This document shows, in pieces, positions 26,050 through 35,604 of a DNA stretch of 64,000 nucleotides. The DNA lies in the NCBI GenBank assembly GCA_902363595.1, contig CABJAP010000001.1:496001-560000 (forward strand). Reading direction: 5' to 3'. The notes beneath the pieces were generated by a model, which saw nothing but the letters and a program-made list of their open reading frames with translations, searched no databases and had not been told where the DNA came from. Origin of the DNA: Clostridia bacterium (GTDB taxonomy: Bacteria; Bacillota; Clostridia; Peptostreptococcales; Anaerovoracaceae). The position numbers and the translations under genes were made by a program. Position 1 is the stretch's first letter. Each line of letters opens with the position of its first letter.

Positions 26050-26247
26050 GCTTGTCACTCCTGTTCCTTGATTATATTCCTCGACAGAATAGTCTATCAC
26101 GAAACAAAGGCCGGGGCAACCCTGATGCGTCTTTCAATCGCCTCATGCCTATGTATTTTTGAGGTATTTTTTGAATCTGTCCCAAACCCTTTTTGCCCGG
26201 ACGAGAACGTTGTATAATAAGAAAAAACCATTATGGAGGCAAGTGTT

Positions 26248-26796
26248 ATGAGCAAGCATATACTGATCCTTACAGGCAGCCCTCGCCAGGGGGGAAACAG
26301 CGATTTGATGGCGGATGCATTTATACGGGGTGCGGAAAGCGCCGGCCACCAGGTCACGAAAATCCAGACCGCCCAGCTGAAGATAAACGGCTGTACTGCA
26401 TGCGAATGCTGCTACAGCAGCGGCGGAAAGGCTTGTGTACAGAATGATGATTTTAATCAAGTCGCCCAGGCAATGGAACAGGCGGATGCAATTGTGTTCT
26501 CCACGCCCATCTACTGGTTTACCTTCCCTACATATTTAAAAGCCGTCATCGACAAATTTTATTCTTTCCTCATGGGGGAAAAGCAGCTACCCATCCGCGA
26601 GTCCATGCTGCTGGTCTGCGGCGAAATGGAGGAAAGCTCCATCTTTGACGGCATCATCAATTCCTATTCCCAGTCCATCTCCTATATGAACTGGCAGGAC
26701 CGGGGCTGTTTTTATGTGACCGGAGTCTGTAAAAAAGGCGACATTCTGGCTACAGGGAGTCTGGCCCAGATCGAAGAAATCGGCAGGAACTTCTAA
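26248..26796 (+). CDS. Flavodoxin-like NADPH-dependent FMN reductase
   Basis: A 182-residue flavoprotein of the NADPH-dependent FMN reductase/iron-sulfur flavoprotein group. It has the FMN phosphate loop LTGSPRQGGNSDLMADAF at the N-terminus and a cysteine group CTACECCYSSGGKACVQ (residues 44-60) where iron-sulfur flavoproteins bind their cluster, then STPIYWFTFPTYLKAVID. The cysteine spacing does not exactly match the classic form, so cluster binding is uncertain. The start at 26248 follows GGAGG by 8 bases. Its last 4 bases overlap the end of the convergent DUF4143 gene. Confidence 0.85.
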   Translation: MSKHILILTGSPRQGGNSDLMADAFIRGAESAGHQVTKIQTAQLKINGCTACECCYSSGGKACVQNDDFNQVAQAMEQADAIVFSTPIYWFTFPTYLKAVIDKFYSFLMGEKQLPIRESMLLVCGEMEESSIFDGIINSYSQSISYMNWQDRGCFYVTGVCKKGDILATGSLAQIEEIGRNF

Positions 26797-28040
26797 ATGT
26801 ACCAGATTGGAAGCTGCAGGATATTTTCTCTCAATGCTCCCGGCTGAGGACACAAACAGATAATCGCACCCATCCCACGTTTCTTATCTGGAATCTGATC
26901 TAAAATTGTAAAGGCGCTGGTCTGATCTGCGGATACCGAAGCGCCTTTTTTTATCTCAATGGGATAAAGGATGCCGTTGGCTTCAATGATGAGGTCGATT
27001 TCCCTTTCTGCCCGGCTATCTCCTTTTATCTTCTTATCCCTTCCCCGATAATAGGATACACAATATCGATAGTCAATGCCTCTGTTTGAATAAGACTTGA
27101 GAATTTCCGAAATCACAAAGGTTTCAAAAAATGCTCCGCTCATGGCTCCATTGGCAAGGGTTTCGGGTGTCAGCCATCTCGTGAGATAGGCGGCCAGCCC
27201 GGTATCTCTGAAATACACTTTAGGTGTTTTTATTGCCCGTTTTAATACGGATGAAGTAAAGGGTTCTAAAAGATATATAATGCCGGAAGCTTCTAATACG
27301 GACATCCATCTTTTGATCGTAGTCTGATCCTTTCCCACTTCATCGGCTATATTGGCATAGTTGACCATCTGGCCGGTTCTGGCAGCAACGGCAATCATGA
27401 ATTGTCTGAAATCATCCAGATTCTGCACCGCGGATAGCTCGCGCACGTCTCTCTCCAGATAAGTCTTTATATAGCTGGAAAAGAAAGCGGACCACTCCAC
27501 CTGCGGATCCTGAAGTTCCGGATAACTCCCCCTGTGTATGATTTCCCATATATGATCAAAGGGCTTTACAGTCTTACTTCTCTCCTGCACATATTCCATA
27601 GTAGGGACAAAAGGCTCGTGAAACGCATCCCCTTGTATTTCTCTCATGGATAAGCCTGAAAGCTCTATGATGCTCACCCAGCCGGATAAAGACTCCGACG
27701 CGTCTTCCATCAGCTCTAAAGGCTGTGAACCGGATAAGCAAAACAGCCCCCGCTCCTGGCTCTGGTCACATTTAATTTTGATATATCGGAAGAGCTCCGG
27801 AGTTCTTTGCACTTCGTCATAAATGACAGGAGGAGGGTTCAGCATCATAAACATATTAGGCTGCTCTTTGGCCTGCTCTTCAACAAAAGGATCATCCATC
27901 GGCACATATTTCTTTTCTGGGAAAAGTTCTTTGAGCATGGTGGATTTTCCCGTCTGCCTTGCCCCTGTCACCAAGATGCTTTTAAAGGTCTTTTCAGACT
28001 GTAAAACGATATCTTCAATACTTCGCTTTATATATTTCAT
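26793..28040 (-). CDS. AAA-type ATPase with DUF4143 domain
   Basis: A 415-residue P-loop protein of the AAA_14/DUF4143 family. It has Walker A GARQTGKST (near residue 23), Walker B-like VIYDEVQRTPEL, a sensor SGSQ motif, and a C-terminal DUF4143 region (about residues 195-380) containing the nuclease-fold-like REIDLIIEANGILYPIEIKKG signature. Such proteins are widespread and often multicopy in anaerobes; their role is unknown. The start at 28040 is 7 bases after AAGGAG. A perfect dyad lies directly upstream and suggests autoregulation. Confidence 0.87.
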   Translation of the reverse strand: MKYIKRSIEDIVLQSEKTFKSILVTGARQTGKSTMLKELFPEKKYVPMDDPFVEEQAKEQPNMFMMLNPPPVIYDEVQRTPELFRYIKIKCDQSQERGLFCLSGSQPLELMEDASESLSGWVSIIELSGLSMREIQGDAFHEPFVPTMEYVQERSKTVKPFDHIWEIIHRGSYPELQDPQVEWSAFFSSYIKTYLERDVRELSAVQNLDDFRQFMIAVAARTGQMVNYANIADEVGKDQTTIKRWMSVLEASGIIYLLEPFTSSVLKRAIKTPKVYFRDTGLAAYLTRWLTPETLANGAMSGAFFETFVISEILKSYSNRGIDYRYCVSYYRGRDKKIKGDSRAEREIDLIIEANGILYPIEIKKGASVSADQTSAFTILDQIPDKKRGMGAIICLCPQPGALRENILQLPIWYI

Positions 28041-28054
28041 ATTCATACTCCTTT

Positions 28055-28087
28055 CGACAAATCCAGCATATGATACTGGATTTGTCG
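28055..28087 (-). promoter_or_regulatory. Operator-like perfect dyad upstream of the DUF4143 ATPase gene
   Basis: CGACAAATCCAG (28055-28066) and CTGGATTTGTCG (28076-28087) are separated by 9 bases. The dyad lies just upstream of the ribosome site, where a bound repressor or an mRNA hairpin would affect expression. Confidence 0.6.
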
Positions 28088-28117
28088 TATATATCATACT
28101 ATGAAATGATTGGCTTG

Positions 28118-29023
28118 TCAAAATTCCTCCAAAAGCTTTTCTGTATCCGAAACAAAGACCTTATAAACCATCTTTGACCCCTTCAGCTGGATATAGGCGT
28201 AAAGGGTATCGTTTTCCTGAAAAGTCGACCCCATGTAAAAGACTTGTGTCTTTTCCTTACCGGAATCATCATAAACAGCGGTCATCTCTTTGCGTTTCTT
28301 CTGGTCGAGTCCATAATTGCTCAACTCCCCGGAGCTGGTTTTATAGTTGACGCAGGTATCCAGGGAAAGCCCTGACAGCTCGCTTCCATATTCGGACAGG
28401 TCCTCATCGTCGCCGGAGCAGCTGACCAGCGTCTTTCCTTTCTGTTTCACAGTAAAAGATTTCAGCGTCTTGCTGTCGATCTCGGGAAAGGTTTCTGTCT
28501 GAATCATGGATGCAGTGTCAAAGATCAGTGAATCGAGAATCGTACTGCTGACGGTGAAAACCGTAGTTCCCCCGTCTGCAGTCAGATAATAGTCAGTGCC
28601 TGTACTACTGCCGATGTCCACGCTCGTTTCCCTTCCTTTGCCATCAGTAAGTACAACGCTGAAGGCCGGTGATGCCAGCCCGTAATCTTCCATTGCATCC
28701 ACGCCGGAAAGCTTGCGGTTTCCGGTTATGGTACAGAAAGCGCTGACGGCTTCCTGCGCCAGGCTCTGTTTGAGAGGCAGCGCTTCATCCTGCGAATAAT
28801 ACCAGGTATTTTCCTTCTTTTCAAAGGTCACGGTATCGCTGCCATCCGTATAATCAATTTTTTCAATATCCTCCGTATTCAAATCGGTTGCCGCCAACTC
28901 TTTGGATGTTTTTTCCGTTTCTGCTTTATAGCTCCAGCTGTTGTATGCTTTCAGGCCTGCGTACAATGCAAGCAGCACCGCCGCTGCCAGGAAAAGAACG
29001 GTGATCTGTTTTTTCTTTGTCAT
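28118..29023 (-). CDS. DUF4340 domain protein of a Gld-type ABC system
   Basis: A 301-residue protein with one N-terminal membrane anchor (after MTKKKQITV) and a large extracytoplasmic part. The DUF4340 hallmarks EDIEKIDYTDGSDTVTFEKK, TWYYSQDE and MEDYGLASPAFSVVLTDG are visible; repeated WxY and D-Y-G-L motifs are typical. It ends an operon with the GldG-like, permease and ATPase genes. In relatives DUF4340 always accompanies GldF/GldG-type exporters, but its molecular role is unknown. AGAGGGGATC lies before the ATG. Confidence 0.85.
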   Translation of the reverse strand: MTKKKQITVLFLAAAVLLALYAGLKAYNSWSYKAETEKTSKELAATDLNTEDIEKIDYTDGSDTVTFEKKENTWYYSQDEALPLKQSLAQEAVSAFCTITGNRKLSGVDAMEDYGLASPAFSVVLTDGKGRETSVDIGSSTGTDYYLTADGGTTVFTVSSTILDSLIFDTASMIQTETFPEIDSKTLKSFTVKQKGKTLVSCSGDDEDLSEYGSELSGLSLDTCVNYKTSSGELSNYGLDQKKRKEMTAVYDDSGKEKTQVFYMGSTFQENDTLYAYIQLKGSKMVYKVFVSDTEKLLEEF

Positions 29024-29039
29024 ATTGATCCCCTCTTTC

Positions 29040-30506
29040 CTATGCTTTCCTGCGCTTCATCCACAATACAAAACCGATGATCAGCACGATAATTGGAATG
29101 ATGAAAATCAGAACCACGCTGATATAGCCTCCGTACTGTACTGTATTGTACTGGACCTGCATGCTCTTGGCGTCGATGGACAGATTATCCACATCACCAA
29201 TGGCAGATGTAATCGCATTCATAAATAAGGTTTTATTTTCCAGGCTTGCAAAGGCTTGCGTGATGGTTTCATCGATGATCGAATTGGATCCAAATACGGT
29301 CAAGCTTCCAGTAACGACTTGGTCATCGTCGTTCTCTGCCTGTGCAGTATAGGCTGCCACGGCTCCGATTTGAAAGGTCCCTTGTGTTTCACGATCCTCG
29401 GATACGGCATACCCGTCTTCCGAAGTCTGGAGGAAGGAGGAAACAGAGATTTCTTCACTATCCTCGCCCAATTCGAAGCCCCGGCTATTGGCCATAAGGA
29501 CCATTCCCGTACTGAGGCCGCTGATCATATCGCCGCTGCCGGTCACATTGGGGAAAATGTAATAATAGTTTCCCTGATAGCACCGCTGCATATCTGCGAT
29601 ATATCCCTCCTCCATGATGATTTTATAGTCAGCCAGAAGGTTGATCAAATTCCCGGTTTCCGGCCCCTGCTCTGCCATGAGCACCATCACTTTGCCGCCC
29701 TTTTTGATATATTGATCCAGCTTGCTGCTTTCCCCTTCCGTCAAATCCGACGAAGGTCCGTTGAGCAGAAGCAAGTCGCAGTCCTCTGGAATTGAATCGT
29801 CCATCAACAGATTGAGCGCTTCTGTCGTCATACCGGATTTGTTCATCAGATTTGTGATCGCCGAGGAAAGCTCCGCTTCTCCATGGCCGGAAGTAGTATA
29901 GATTTTCTTGGTTTCCCGGCCTGTTACCTGATTGATGGCCCCGGTCAGCTGACCTTCCCCATCAAAGGATAATAAAGAGCTGTCGCTGCTGCCGGTATAA
30001 TAATAAGACGTATCTTGCACCAAAATATCGGAAAAGCTGATGGCCTCTGAAAGTCCCGTATCTTCACATTCCACGACAATCGTCTGTGCCTGAGTATCAT
30101 ATTGGGTGAGAACCGACGGATGAAGAACCGGATCAATGGTAGTCATTTCAATATGTTTGGATAAAGACTTGTATTTCTCCAAAAAGGTTTTGAGCCGGTC
30201 ATCGATGGAATCCTCTTCGGCGATCACGGTGATCTTGATATCGTGATTCAGGTTCTTTAAAAAGGTCTTGCTGGTCTTGGATATTTCATAAATCCTGTTG
30301 GTGCTGATATCCAGATTGCGGACGGAAGAAGGCAGCTGACCTGCCATGAGATTGATGATGATGGCGATTACCAGGACCAGGATGATTGCAGCCACACTGT
30401 AGGCTCCGTGTCTGGATGTTAAGGTAGAGAACGAAGCTTTTACAGCATCTTTGCTCAAAAGATGTTTCTTTGGCTTTAATTTTTTTATGATCTTCATATG
30501 TTTCAT
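29040..30506 (-). CDS. GldG-family ABC transporter accessory protein
   Basis: A 488-residue protein of the GldG/ABC_transp_aux family. It has a basic N-terminus, one transmembrane helix (about residues 35-58), a long extracytoplasmic domain related to the GldG/IFT52 fold (with SKTSKTFLKNLNHDIKITVIAEED and TTSGHGEAELSSAI), and a C-terminal membrane helix followed by MKRRKA. The start at 30506 is 8 bases after AGGGGG; a GTG at 30515 sits too close to it. It lies 17 bp upstream of the DUF4340 gene and 12 bp after the permease gene. Confidence 0.85.
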   Translation of the reverse strand: MKHMKIIKKLKPKKHLLSKDAVKASFSTLTSRHGAYSVAAIILVLVIAIIINLMAGQLPSSVRNLDISTNRIYEISKTSKTFLKNLNHDIKITVIAEEDSIDDRLKTFLEKYKSLSKHIEMTTIDPVLHPSVLTQYDTQAQTIVVECEDTGLSEAISFSDILVQDTSYYYTGSSDSSLLSFDGEGQLTGAINQVTGRETKKIYTTSGHGEAELSSAITNLMNKSGMTTEALNLLMDDSIPEDCDLLLLNGPSSDLTEGESSKLDQYIKKGGKVMVLMAEQGPETGNLINLLADYKIIMEEGYIADMQRCYQGNYYYIFPNVTGSGDMISGLSTGMVLMANSRGFELGEDSEEISVSSFLQTSEDGYAVSEDRETQGTFQIGAVAAYTAQAENDDDQVVTGSLTVFGSNSIIDETITQAFASLENKTLFMNAITSAIGDVDNLSIDAKSMQVQYNTVQYGGYISVVLIFIIPIIVLIIGFVLWMKRRKA

Positions 30507-30518
30507 TTGCTGCACCCC

Positions 30519-31385
30519 CTAACTCCAACGCCTTTTTTCAATGCTCTGTACCGTCAGGAACCCGAATACAAAGATGACAGTTAGCTGCAAAATCACGCCA
30601 GTAACATCAAAAATTTGATTAAAAGCCGCATTGTTAAAACCCTGGGCCAGGTTCAGGCTGCCCAGCAGGTTCTTAATCAAGCCCTCAAAGAGTGATGAGT
30701 TGAAAATGCAAGTGATTATGGCTGCTGCAGCAATAAGAAATGCAATGGCAGAGCCGAGAAAGCGGTTTTTCGTCACGTGAACGATGACAGCCGCAAGTCC
30801 GAGGCCGATGGCCAGCACAAAGATAAAGTTGGCCGCTGCTCCGTCGGGCAAATAATCAGTCAGGTATTCCCAGATATAGAGGATGAGCGTCGCCGCAAAG
30901 GTACTGACCGCAGCGATGATCGGGCTTTCGGTCAAGCTGGAGAAGAACATGCCAATGGAAATAAAGGAGCATCCCAGCAGGAAAAATTGCAGAATGGAAC
31001 AATAGTCCGCCAGCAGATAGGCATTTCCCTGCGCCTTGATAATCAATGGAAATAAGCAGAAAATCAGATTAGGAATCAGGTATACGGTACACATAGCTAA
31101 ATATTTGCCGGCTACCACCTGGCGGATTTTCACAGGTGAGGTAAGCAGCAGCTGATCGGTCCTGCTCTTTCTCTCCTCTGCAAAGGAGCGCATCGTCAGC
31201 ACTGGAATCAACACCAGCAGTACCAGCATGATCGCCGATAAGGTATAAGAAAAGTAGGGATAGCCCTGGTTGAGGTTATAGAGCATAAAATAAACCCCTG
31301 TAAAAGTGACAAGGAACGCGATCAGTGCATATCCGGTCATGGAACGAAAAAAAGAACTAAGCTCTTTTTTGTATACGGCTTTCAA
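30519..31385 (-). CDS. ABC-2 type permease (GldF-like)
   Basis: A 288-residue membrane subunit with six to seven transmembrane helices. It starts MKAVYKKELSSFFRSMTGYAL, the usual beginning of GldF-like permeases, and includes the loop RSFAEERKSRTDQLLLTSPV typical of ABC-2 exporters. The start is a TTG at 31385, inside the end of the ATPase gene (29-base overlap), so coupled translation is likely. It pairs with the ATPase at 31357. Confidence 0.87.
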   Translation of the reverse strand: MKAVYKKELSSFFRSMTGYALIAFLVTFTGVYFMLYNLNQGYPYFSYTLSAIMLVLLVLIPVLTMRSFAEERKSRTDQLLLTSPVKIRQVVAGKYLAMCTVYLIPNLIFCLFPLIIKAQGNAYLLADYCSILQFFLLGCSFISIGMFFSSLTESPIIAAVSTFAATLILYIWEYLTDYLPDGAAANFIFVLAIGLGLAAVIVHVTKNRFLGSAIAFLIAAAAIITCIFNSSLFEGLIKNLLGSLNLAQGFNNAAFNQIFDVTGVILQLTVIFVFGFLTVQSIEKRRWS

Positions 31386-32325
31386 TTGCTCCGCCCCCTT
31401 CCTGTGTCAGCTTGAGATAGACATCTTCCAATGTGCCTTTTTCCTCATAAAGGGAAAGGAGCGGGTAACCTTCCCCGGCAAAAGCAAAGAATAAGGCTTC
31501 CCGGATGTCAGCTCCCTTTTGTGCAGTTACAGCCGCCTGATAAAGCTGCTCGTCTTTTTTCGTAAGCGTATAGTCTTTGACAAACCGTACCCGGGACAGA
31601 ATCTCTTTAATTTTTTCCACCGATCCCCTGGCTTCCAGCTTAATGAGGCCGGTACCTAAGAACAGTCGTTCCAGATTTTCCGGCGTATCCTGGGCCACCA
31701 GCTTTCCCTTTGCGATGATAAGGATATAGTCGCATAGCTCCTGGACTTCCGCTAGAATGTGGGAGCTGAGAATAACCGTATGATTTTTGGCCAGGCTGCG
31801 GATCAGCTGGCGAATCTCAATAATCTGCTGGGGATCCAGCCCTACCATGGGTTCATCCAAAATAATAGTTTCCGGAAATCCCAACATGGCCTGGGCCAGC
31901 CCTACTCTCTGCCTATAGCCTTTGGATAAATTGGCAATCAGCCGGTCCGCGGTCTGGTTCAGTTTGATCCTGCCCATGATGACCTCGGTCTGTATCTTGC
32001 GCTCTTCTTTGGAAAGGCCCTTTAATTCCGCTGCAAAGTTCAGATATTCCCTCACGGTCATATCCATATAAACAGGCGGCATCTCCGGCAGATATCCCAC
32101 GGATTTTTTGAATGCCTCCGGGTTTTTGAGTATATCAAAGCCGTTGATCGTCACCTCCCCTTCTGTGGCTGCCAGATAACCGGTCATAATATTCATGGTT
32201 GTACTCTTACCTGCTCCATTGGGACCTAAAAAGCCGTAAATCCTGCCCTTATCAATCGAAAAGTTCAGGTTGTCTACGGCTATGTGGCTGCCATACTTTT
32301 TTACAAGGTTTTTCACTACTATCAC
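31357..32325 (-). CDS. ABC transporter ATP-binding protein (GldA-like)
   Basis: The ATPase subunit of the exporter, about 322 residues. It has Walker A GPNGAGKSTT (near residue 33), signature LSKGYRQRVGLAQAM, Walker B TIILDEPMVGLD and the H-loop SSHILAEV. A C-terminal ~90-residue extension is typical of GldA/CcmA-type ATPases. The likely start is GTG at 32325 after GGAAGGAG; an ATG at 32355 lies upstream of that ribosome site. It is the first gene of a four-gene operon (ATPase, permease, GldG, DUF4340). Gliding itself is not expected here; the substrate is unknown. Confidence 0.92.
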   Translation of the reverse strand: MIVVKNLVKKYGSHIAVDNLNFSIDKGRIYGFLGPNGAGKSTTMNIMTGYLAATEGEVTINGFDILKNPEAFKKSVGYLPEMPPVYMDMTVREYLNFAAELKGLSKEERKIQTEVIMGRIKLNQTADRLIANLSKGYRQRVGLAQAMLGFPETIILDEPMVGLDPQQIIEIRQLIRSLAKNHTVILSSHILAEVQELCDYILIIAKGKLVAQDTPENLERLFLGTGLIKLEARGSVEKIKEILSRVRFVKDYTLTKKDEQLYQAAVTAQKGADIREALFFAFAGEGYPLLSLYEEKGTLEDVYLKLTQEGGGAIESRIQKRA

Positions 32326-32591
32326 GTTTTCATATTCTCCTTCCTTAGATTGCATCTGCCTAAGGATAGCGCTTTTATGTAAACTCCTGATAAAGATGAT
32401 CCGTTGATTTGTTGTTGTTTTTGTGAATGGATCTCCTTATTCACTCGGTGGAAAAAGTCCCATTTTGATGTACTTGCGCATCAAAACCAGTCTTTGCATC
32501 AGACATTGCAGTCTAAACCTGTAAAGGATCGGCATCAGGGCTTTTTTATGCGAATCACGATATGAACTGTTAAAAGGAGATGACTTTATTT

Positions 32592-34265
32592 ATGGATCGA
32601 AAAAACATCTTAAACAATCGGGAAGAATTTTCACTTAACCGCAGCGTTTATAAGGCTATGGGGTACAGCGACGAGGATTTGCAGCGTCCGGTTATCGGCA
32701 TCGCCAATGCCTGGAGCACGCTGGTTCCAGGACACTTTAACCTGCGGCAAGTCTCTGACTATGTGAAGCAGGGAATCTATCGGGGCGGCGGGACTGCTGT
32801 TGAGTTTGGAACCATTGGCTGCTGCGACGCGTTGGGGCAAGGACATGAAGGCATGCATTACATTCTGCCCTCCCGGGAGCTGATCGCCGGCAGCATCGAA
32901 GTAATGGCTCAGGCTCATAATTTGGCCGGGCTGGTCCTCCTCGGTTCCTGCGACAAAATAGTTCCGGGCATGTTAATGGCGGCAGCTCGCCTGGATATTC
33001 CCTGCATCCATCTTCCTGGCGGGCCGATGCTGGGCGGCGAAGTAACCTTTCACGGCCGCAAATCCGATATGACTGCCATTGATGAGGGGCTGGGCGCTCT
33101 GCGCGCAGGAAAAATCAGCCGGGAAACCTTTGAAAAACTGGAAGAAGGCTATTGTTCTTCCTGCGGTTCCTGTTCTTTTTACGGAACAGCCAATACCATG
33201 TGTACGTTGAGCGAGGCCCTTGGCATGGCCCTGCCCGGCGGCGCTATGACGCCGGCTGTGCATCCCGACCGTCTGAGGCTGGCGCAGAAAACGGGCGAGG
33301 CGATTTGTAATCTGGTGATAAACGAGATCACAGCGAGAAACATCATTACCCGCGATGCCGTTGAAAATGCAGTCCGGATTTGCCTAGCTACCAGCGGATC
33401 AACCAATGCAGTCATGCATTTATCCGCCATCGCCTATGAAGCAGAGCTTGACATGAATGTCCTTAAAACCTTTGAAGCCTACAATAAGGAAACACCCGTT
33501 ATTGCCCGCGTATATCCGGCCTGTAATGCGGATATGAACGATTTGTTTCTTGCCGGCGGCGTTCCGCGAATTCAGCAAAATCTCCTGCCTCTGCTCCATG
33601 GCCAAGCAATGACCGTAACCGGCAGGCCGCTGTCAGAAAATCTGAATGCTTATGTTTACCGCTATGAAAAAAATCCTGACTGCATCACGGCCTTGGATGC
33701 TCCCTTTGAAAAACAAGGCGGCCTGCAGATTATGCGCGGAAATCTGGCGCCAATGACCGCGGTCACAAAACCAGGGGCCATCGATCCGTCCGCCCGCAGA
33801 TTCACAGGTACGGCCCTATGCTTTGATTGTGAAGAGGATGCCAATCGAGCAATCCTCAGCGGCTTCATTAAAGAAGGCACGGTTATCGTAATCCGCTACG
33901 AAGGCCCGAAAGGCGGTCCGGGGATGCGGGAAATGTATAAGTCTATGAAATATCTCAATGGGATGGGGCTGGCTAAAACCGCCGCTCTCATAACCGACGG
34001 TCGTTTTTCCGGAACCAACAACGGCTGTTTTGTCGGACATATTTCACCGGAGGCCGCCAGCGGCGGACCCCTGGCTATCGTACAGGACGGAGATATCATT
34101 GAAATCGACTGTATCAGTGGAAAGCTGGAACTGAAGGTCAGTGAAGAGGAAATCAAGCAACGCCTGAAGACCTGGGTTCCAAAAAAGCCCAAATTCAAGA
34201 AAGGATATCTGTCCACCTATGCCCGCATGGTTTCTTCCGCTGCAGAAGGCGCGATTATTGGGTAG
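32592..34265 (+). CDS. ilvD: IlvD/Edd family dehydratase (dihydroxy-acid dehydratase-like)
   Basis: A 557-residue iron-sulfur dehydratase. It has the family's RPVIGIANAWSTLVPGH opening, LLGSCDKIVPGMLMA with a cluster cysteine, CSSCGSCSFYGTANTM with the other cysteines, and the C-terminal TDGRFSGTNNGCFVGHISPEA. Dihydroxy-acid dehydratase makes 2-keto acids for valine, leucine and isoleucine. However, VYPACNADMNDLFLAGGVP replaces the usual I-PSG-Y-MEDL-KAGG segment and no other ilv or leu gene is near, so a sugar-acid substrate is possible. The start at 32592 follows AAGGAG by 12 bases. Confidence 0.8.
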   Translation: MDRKNILNNREEFSLNRSVYKAMGYSDEDLQRPVIGIANAWSTLVPGHFNLRQVSDYVKQGIYRGGGTAVEFGTIGCCDALGQGHEGMHYILPSRELIAGSIEVMAQAHNLAGLVLLGSCDKIVPGMLMAAARLDIPCIHLPGGPMLGGEVTFHGRKSDMTAIDEGLGALRAGKISRETFEKLEEGYCSSCGSCSFYGTANTMCTLSEALGMALPGGAMTPAVHPDRLRLAQKTGEAICNLVINEITARNIITRDAVENAVRICLATSGSTNAVMHLSAIAYEAELDMNVLKTFEAYNKETPVIARVYPACNADMNDLFLAGGVPRIQQNLLPLLHGQAMTVTGRPLSENLNAYVYRYEKNPDCITALDAPFEKQGGLQIMRGNLAPMTAVTKPGAIDPSARRFTGTALCFDCEEDANRAILSGFIKEGTVIVIRYEGPKGGPGMREMYKSMKYLNGMGLAKTAALITDGRFSGTNNGCFVGHISPEAASGGPLAIVQDGDIIEIDCISGKLELKVSEEEIKQRLKTWVPKKPKFKKGYLSTYARMVSSAAEGAIIG

Positions 34266-34291
34266 TTTACGGCGCAGGTTTGATTGACAGC

Positions 34292-34337
34292 AAAAGACGG
34301 GGATGCCGTATGAATGCGGTGCCCCGTCTTTTCTTTG
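34292..34337. terminator. Shared convergent terminator
   Basis: AAAAGACGGGG (34292-34302) pairs with CCCCGTCTTTT (34322-34332). A run of A precedes it and T follows, so it can work for both the ilvD-like gene and the convergent MFS gene. Confidence 0.8.
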
Positions 34338-34348
34338 CTTCTTGTTGT

Positions 34349-35557
34349 TCATTTTCTGTCATAGAGTGCCATCACTGCCGTCACTGCCACGATCGCAACC
34401 CCAGAGACTAGAAACCAAAAGGCGACGCCCAGCTTTTCCGCGCAGGGCCCGGCGATGAGAAGCCCAAGGGGCATGGCCAGCGACATGACGCTTCCCAGTA
34501 GAGAAAAGGCCCGCCCCAGAGATTTGGGGTCTATAGTTTCCTGCATATAGGTCATGACCGGAAGGCCATAGACATTTCCACAGGCGCCCATGATCAGGCA
34601 AAGTCCCGCGAAAATCCAAAAGAAGCCGTAGCTTGCCGGCAGAATGCCGCAAAGCAGGGTTACTGCTCCCAGCCAGAAAATCCCCATTCTCGCCAGCCGC
34701 AGCCGATTGGTCTTTTGGAAGAACTGTCCAATGACCAGTGCCGATACCATCATCCCCGCCGCATAGAGGAATTCCACAATTCCCGCATGAAATGCATTTA
34801 CCTTGAAATAACTGCTGCTCATAAGCGGATAAAGAGATGAAAGCGGCATAAAGAAGATCATACTGATCGCTGCATTGATCAACAGATGAAGCAGTTTTGC
34901 GTCTGCTCGAAAAACCGCGATTCCTTCCTGAAATTCCCGTTTGAAGTTGGGATATTCCGAGCTGTTTGATTTTGGTTCGGTGATTTTAATCACGGCTACA
35001 GTTGTACATGCCACCACTGCCCCCAAAAGGTCGGTCAGCAGGATCACCGGCATGGAAAATGCTCCGAAGAGAAATGCTCCGAATACCGGCCCCAGCATGA
35101 ATGCTCCCGACTGCATGAACTGGCTCCAGCCGTTGGCCTTCATCAGCTCTTGCGAAGGTACCAGCATGGGGATCAGCGCCTGAATGGCCGGAGTATGGAA
35201 AACGCCGCCCACCGCCCTGATACCCAGCACCAGGCAAACCGACCATATTGGCGGACTGCCGATGAAAAATACGATTGCAAATGCTGCAGCTACCAGTCCC
35301 ACAAAGAGATCGGCGGCAATTACGACTGTTTTTCGTTTGCGCCGGTCAATCCAGACACCTGCAAAGGGTCCCAAAATCAGCTGGGGCAAAAATGCCACCA
35401 GGCCTGCCAATGACATCATCAACGGCGAGTCCGTTTCAATCGCCATCCACCAGATCATGGCAAACTGCACAGCAGAGCTGCCAATCAGTGAAACAGTCTG
35501 TCCAATGGCGATCGTAAAAAATTTCTTCTTCCATTTTATTGGTTGTATTTCGTTCAT
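34349..35557 (-). CDS. MFS drug efflux pump, Mef-like
   Basis: A 402-residue MFS transporter with twelve transmembrane segments, closest by motif to macrolide pumps of the Mef type. It shares GQTVSLIGSSAVQFAMIWW, AGLVAFLPQLILGPFAGVW, the motif-A loop IDRRKRK, FHTPAIQALIPMLVP and a C-terminal LGRAFSLLGSVMSLAMPLGL, all in the order seen in MefA. AGGAGG lies 6 bases before the ATG. Upstream lies a leader with a short peptide ending Arg-Ile-Lys and an intrinsic terminator, which points to drug-induced expression. Macrolide specificity is an inference from similarity plus the leader. Confidence 0.88.
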   Translation of the reverse strand: MNEIQPIKWKKKFFTIAIGQTVSLIGSSAVQFAMIWWMAIETDSPLMMSLAGLVAFLPQLILGPFAGVWIDRRKRKTVVIAADLFVGLVAAAFAIVFFIGSPPIWSVCLVLGIRAVGGVFHTPAIQALIPMLVPSQELMKANGWSQFMQSGAFMLGPVFGAFLFGAFSMPVILLTDLLGAVVACTTVAVIKITEPKSNSSEYPNFKREFQEGIAVFRADAKLLHLLINAAISMIFFMPLSSLYPLMSSSYFKVNAFHAGIVEFLYAAGMMVSALVIGQFFQKTNRLRLARMGIFWLGAVTLLCGILPASYGFFWIFAGLCLIMGACGNVYGLPVMTYMQETIDPKSLGRAFSLLGSVMSLAMPLGLLIAGPCAEKLGVAFWFLVSGVAIVAVTAVMALYDRK

Positions 35558-35604
35558 ATATCCTCCTGTCTGTTTCTTGTATTGCTTTTAAAAAGCGGCT
35601 GGGC

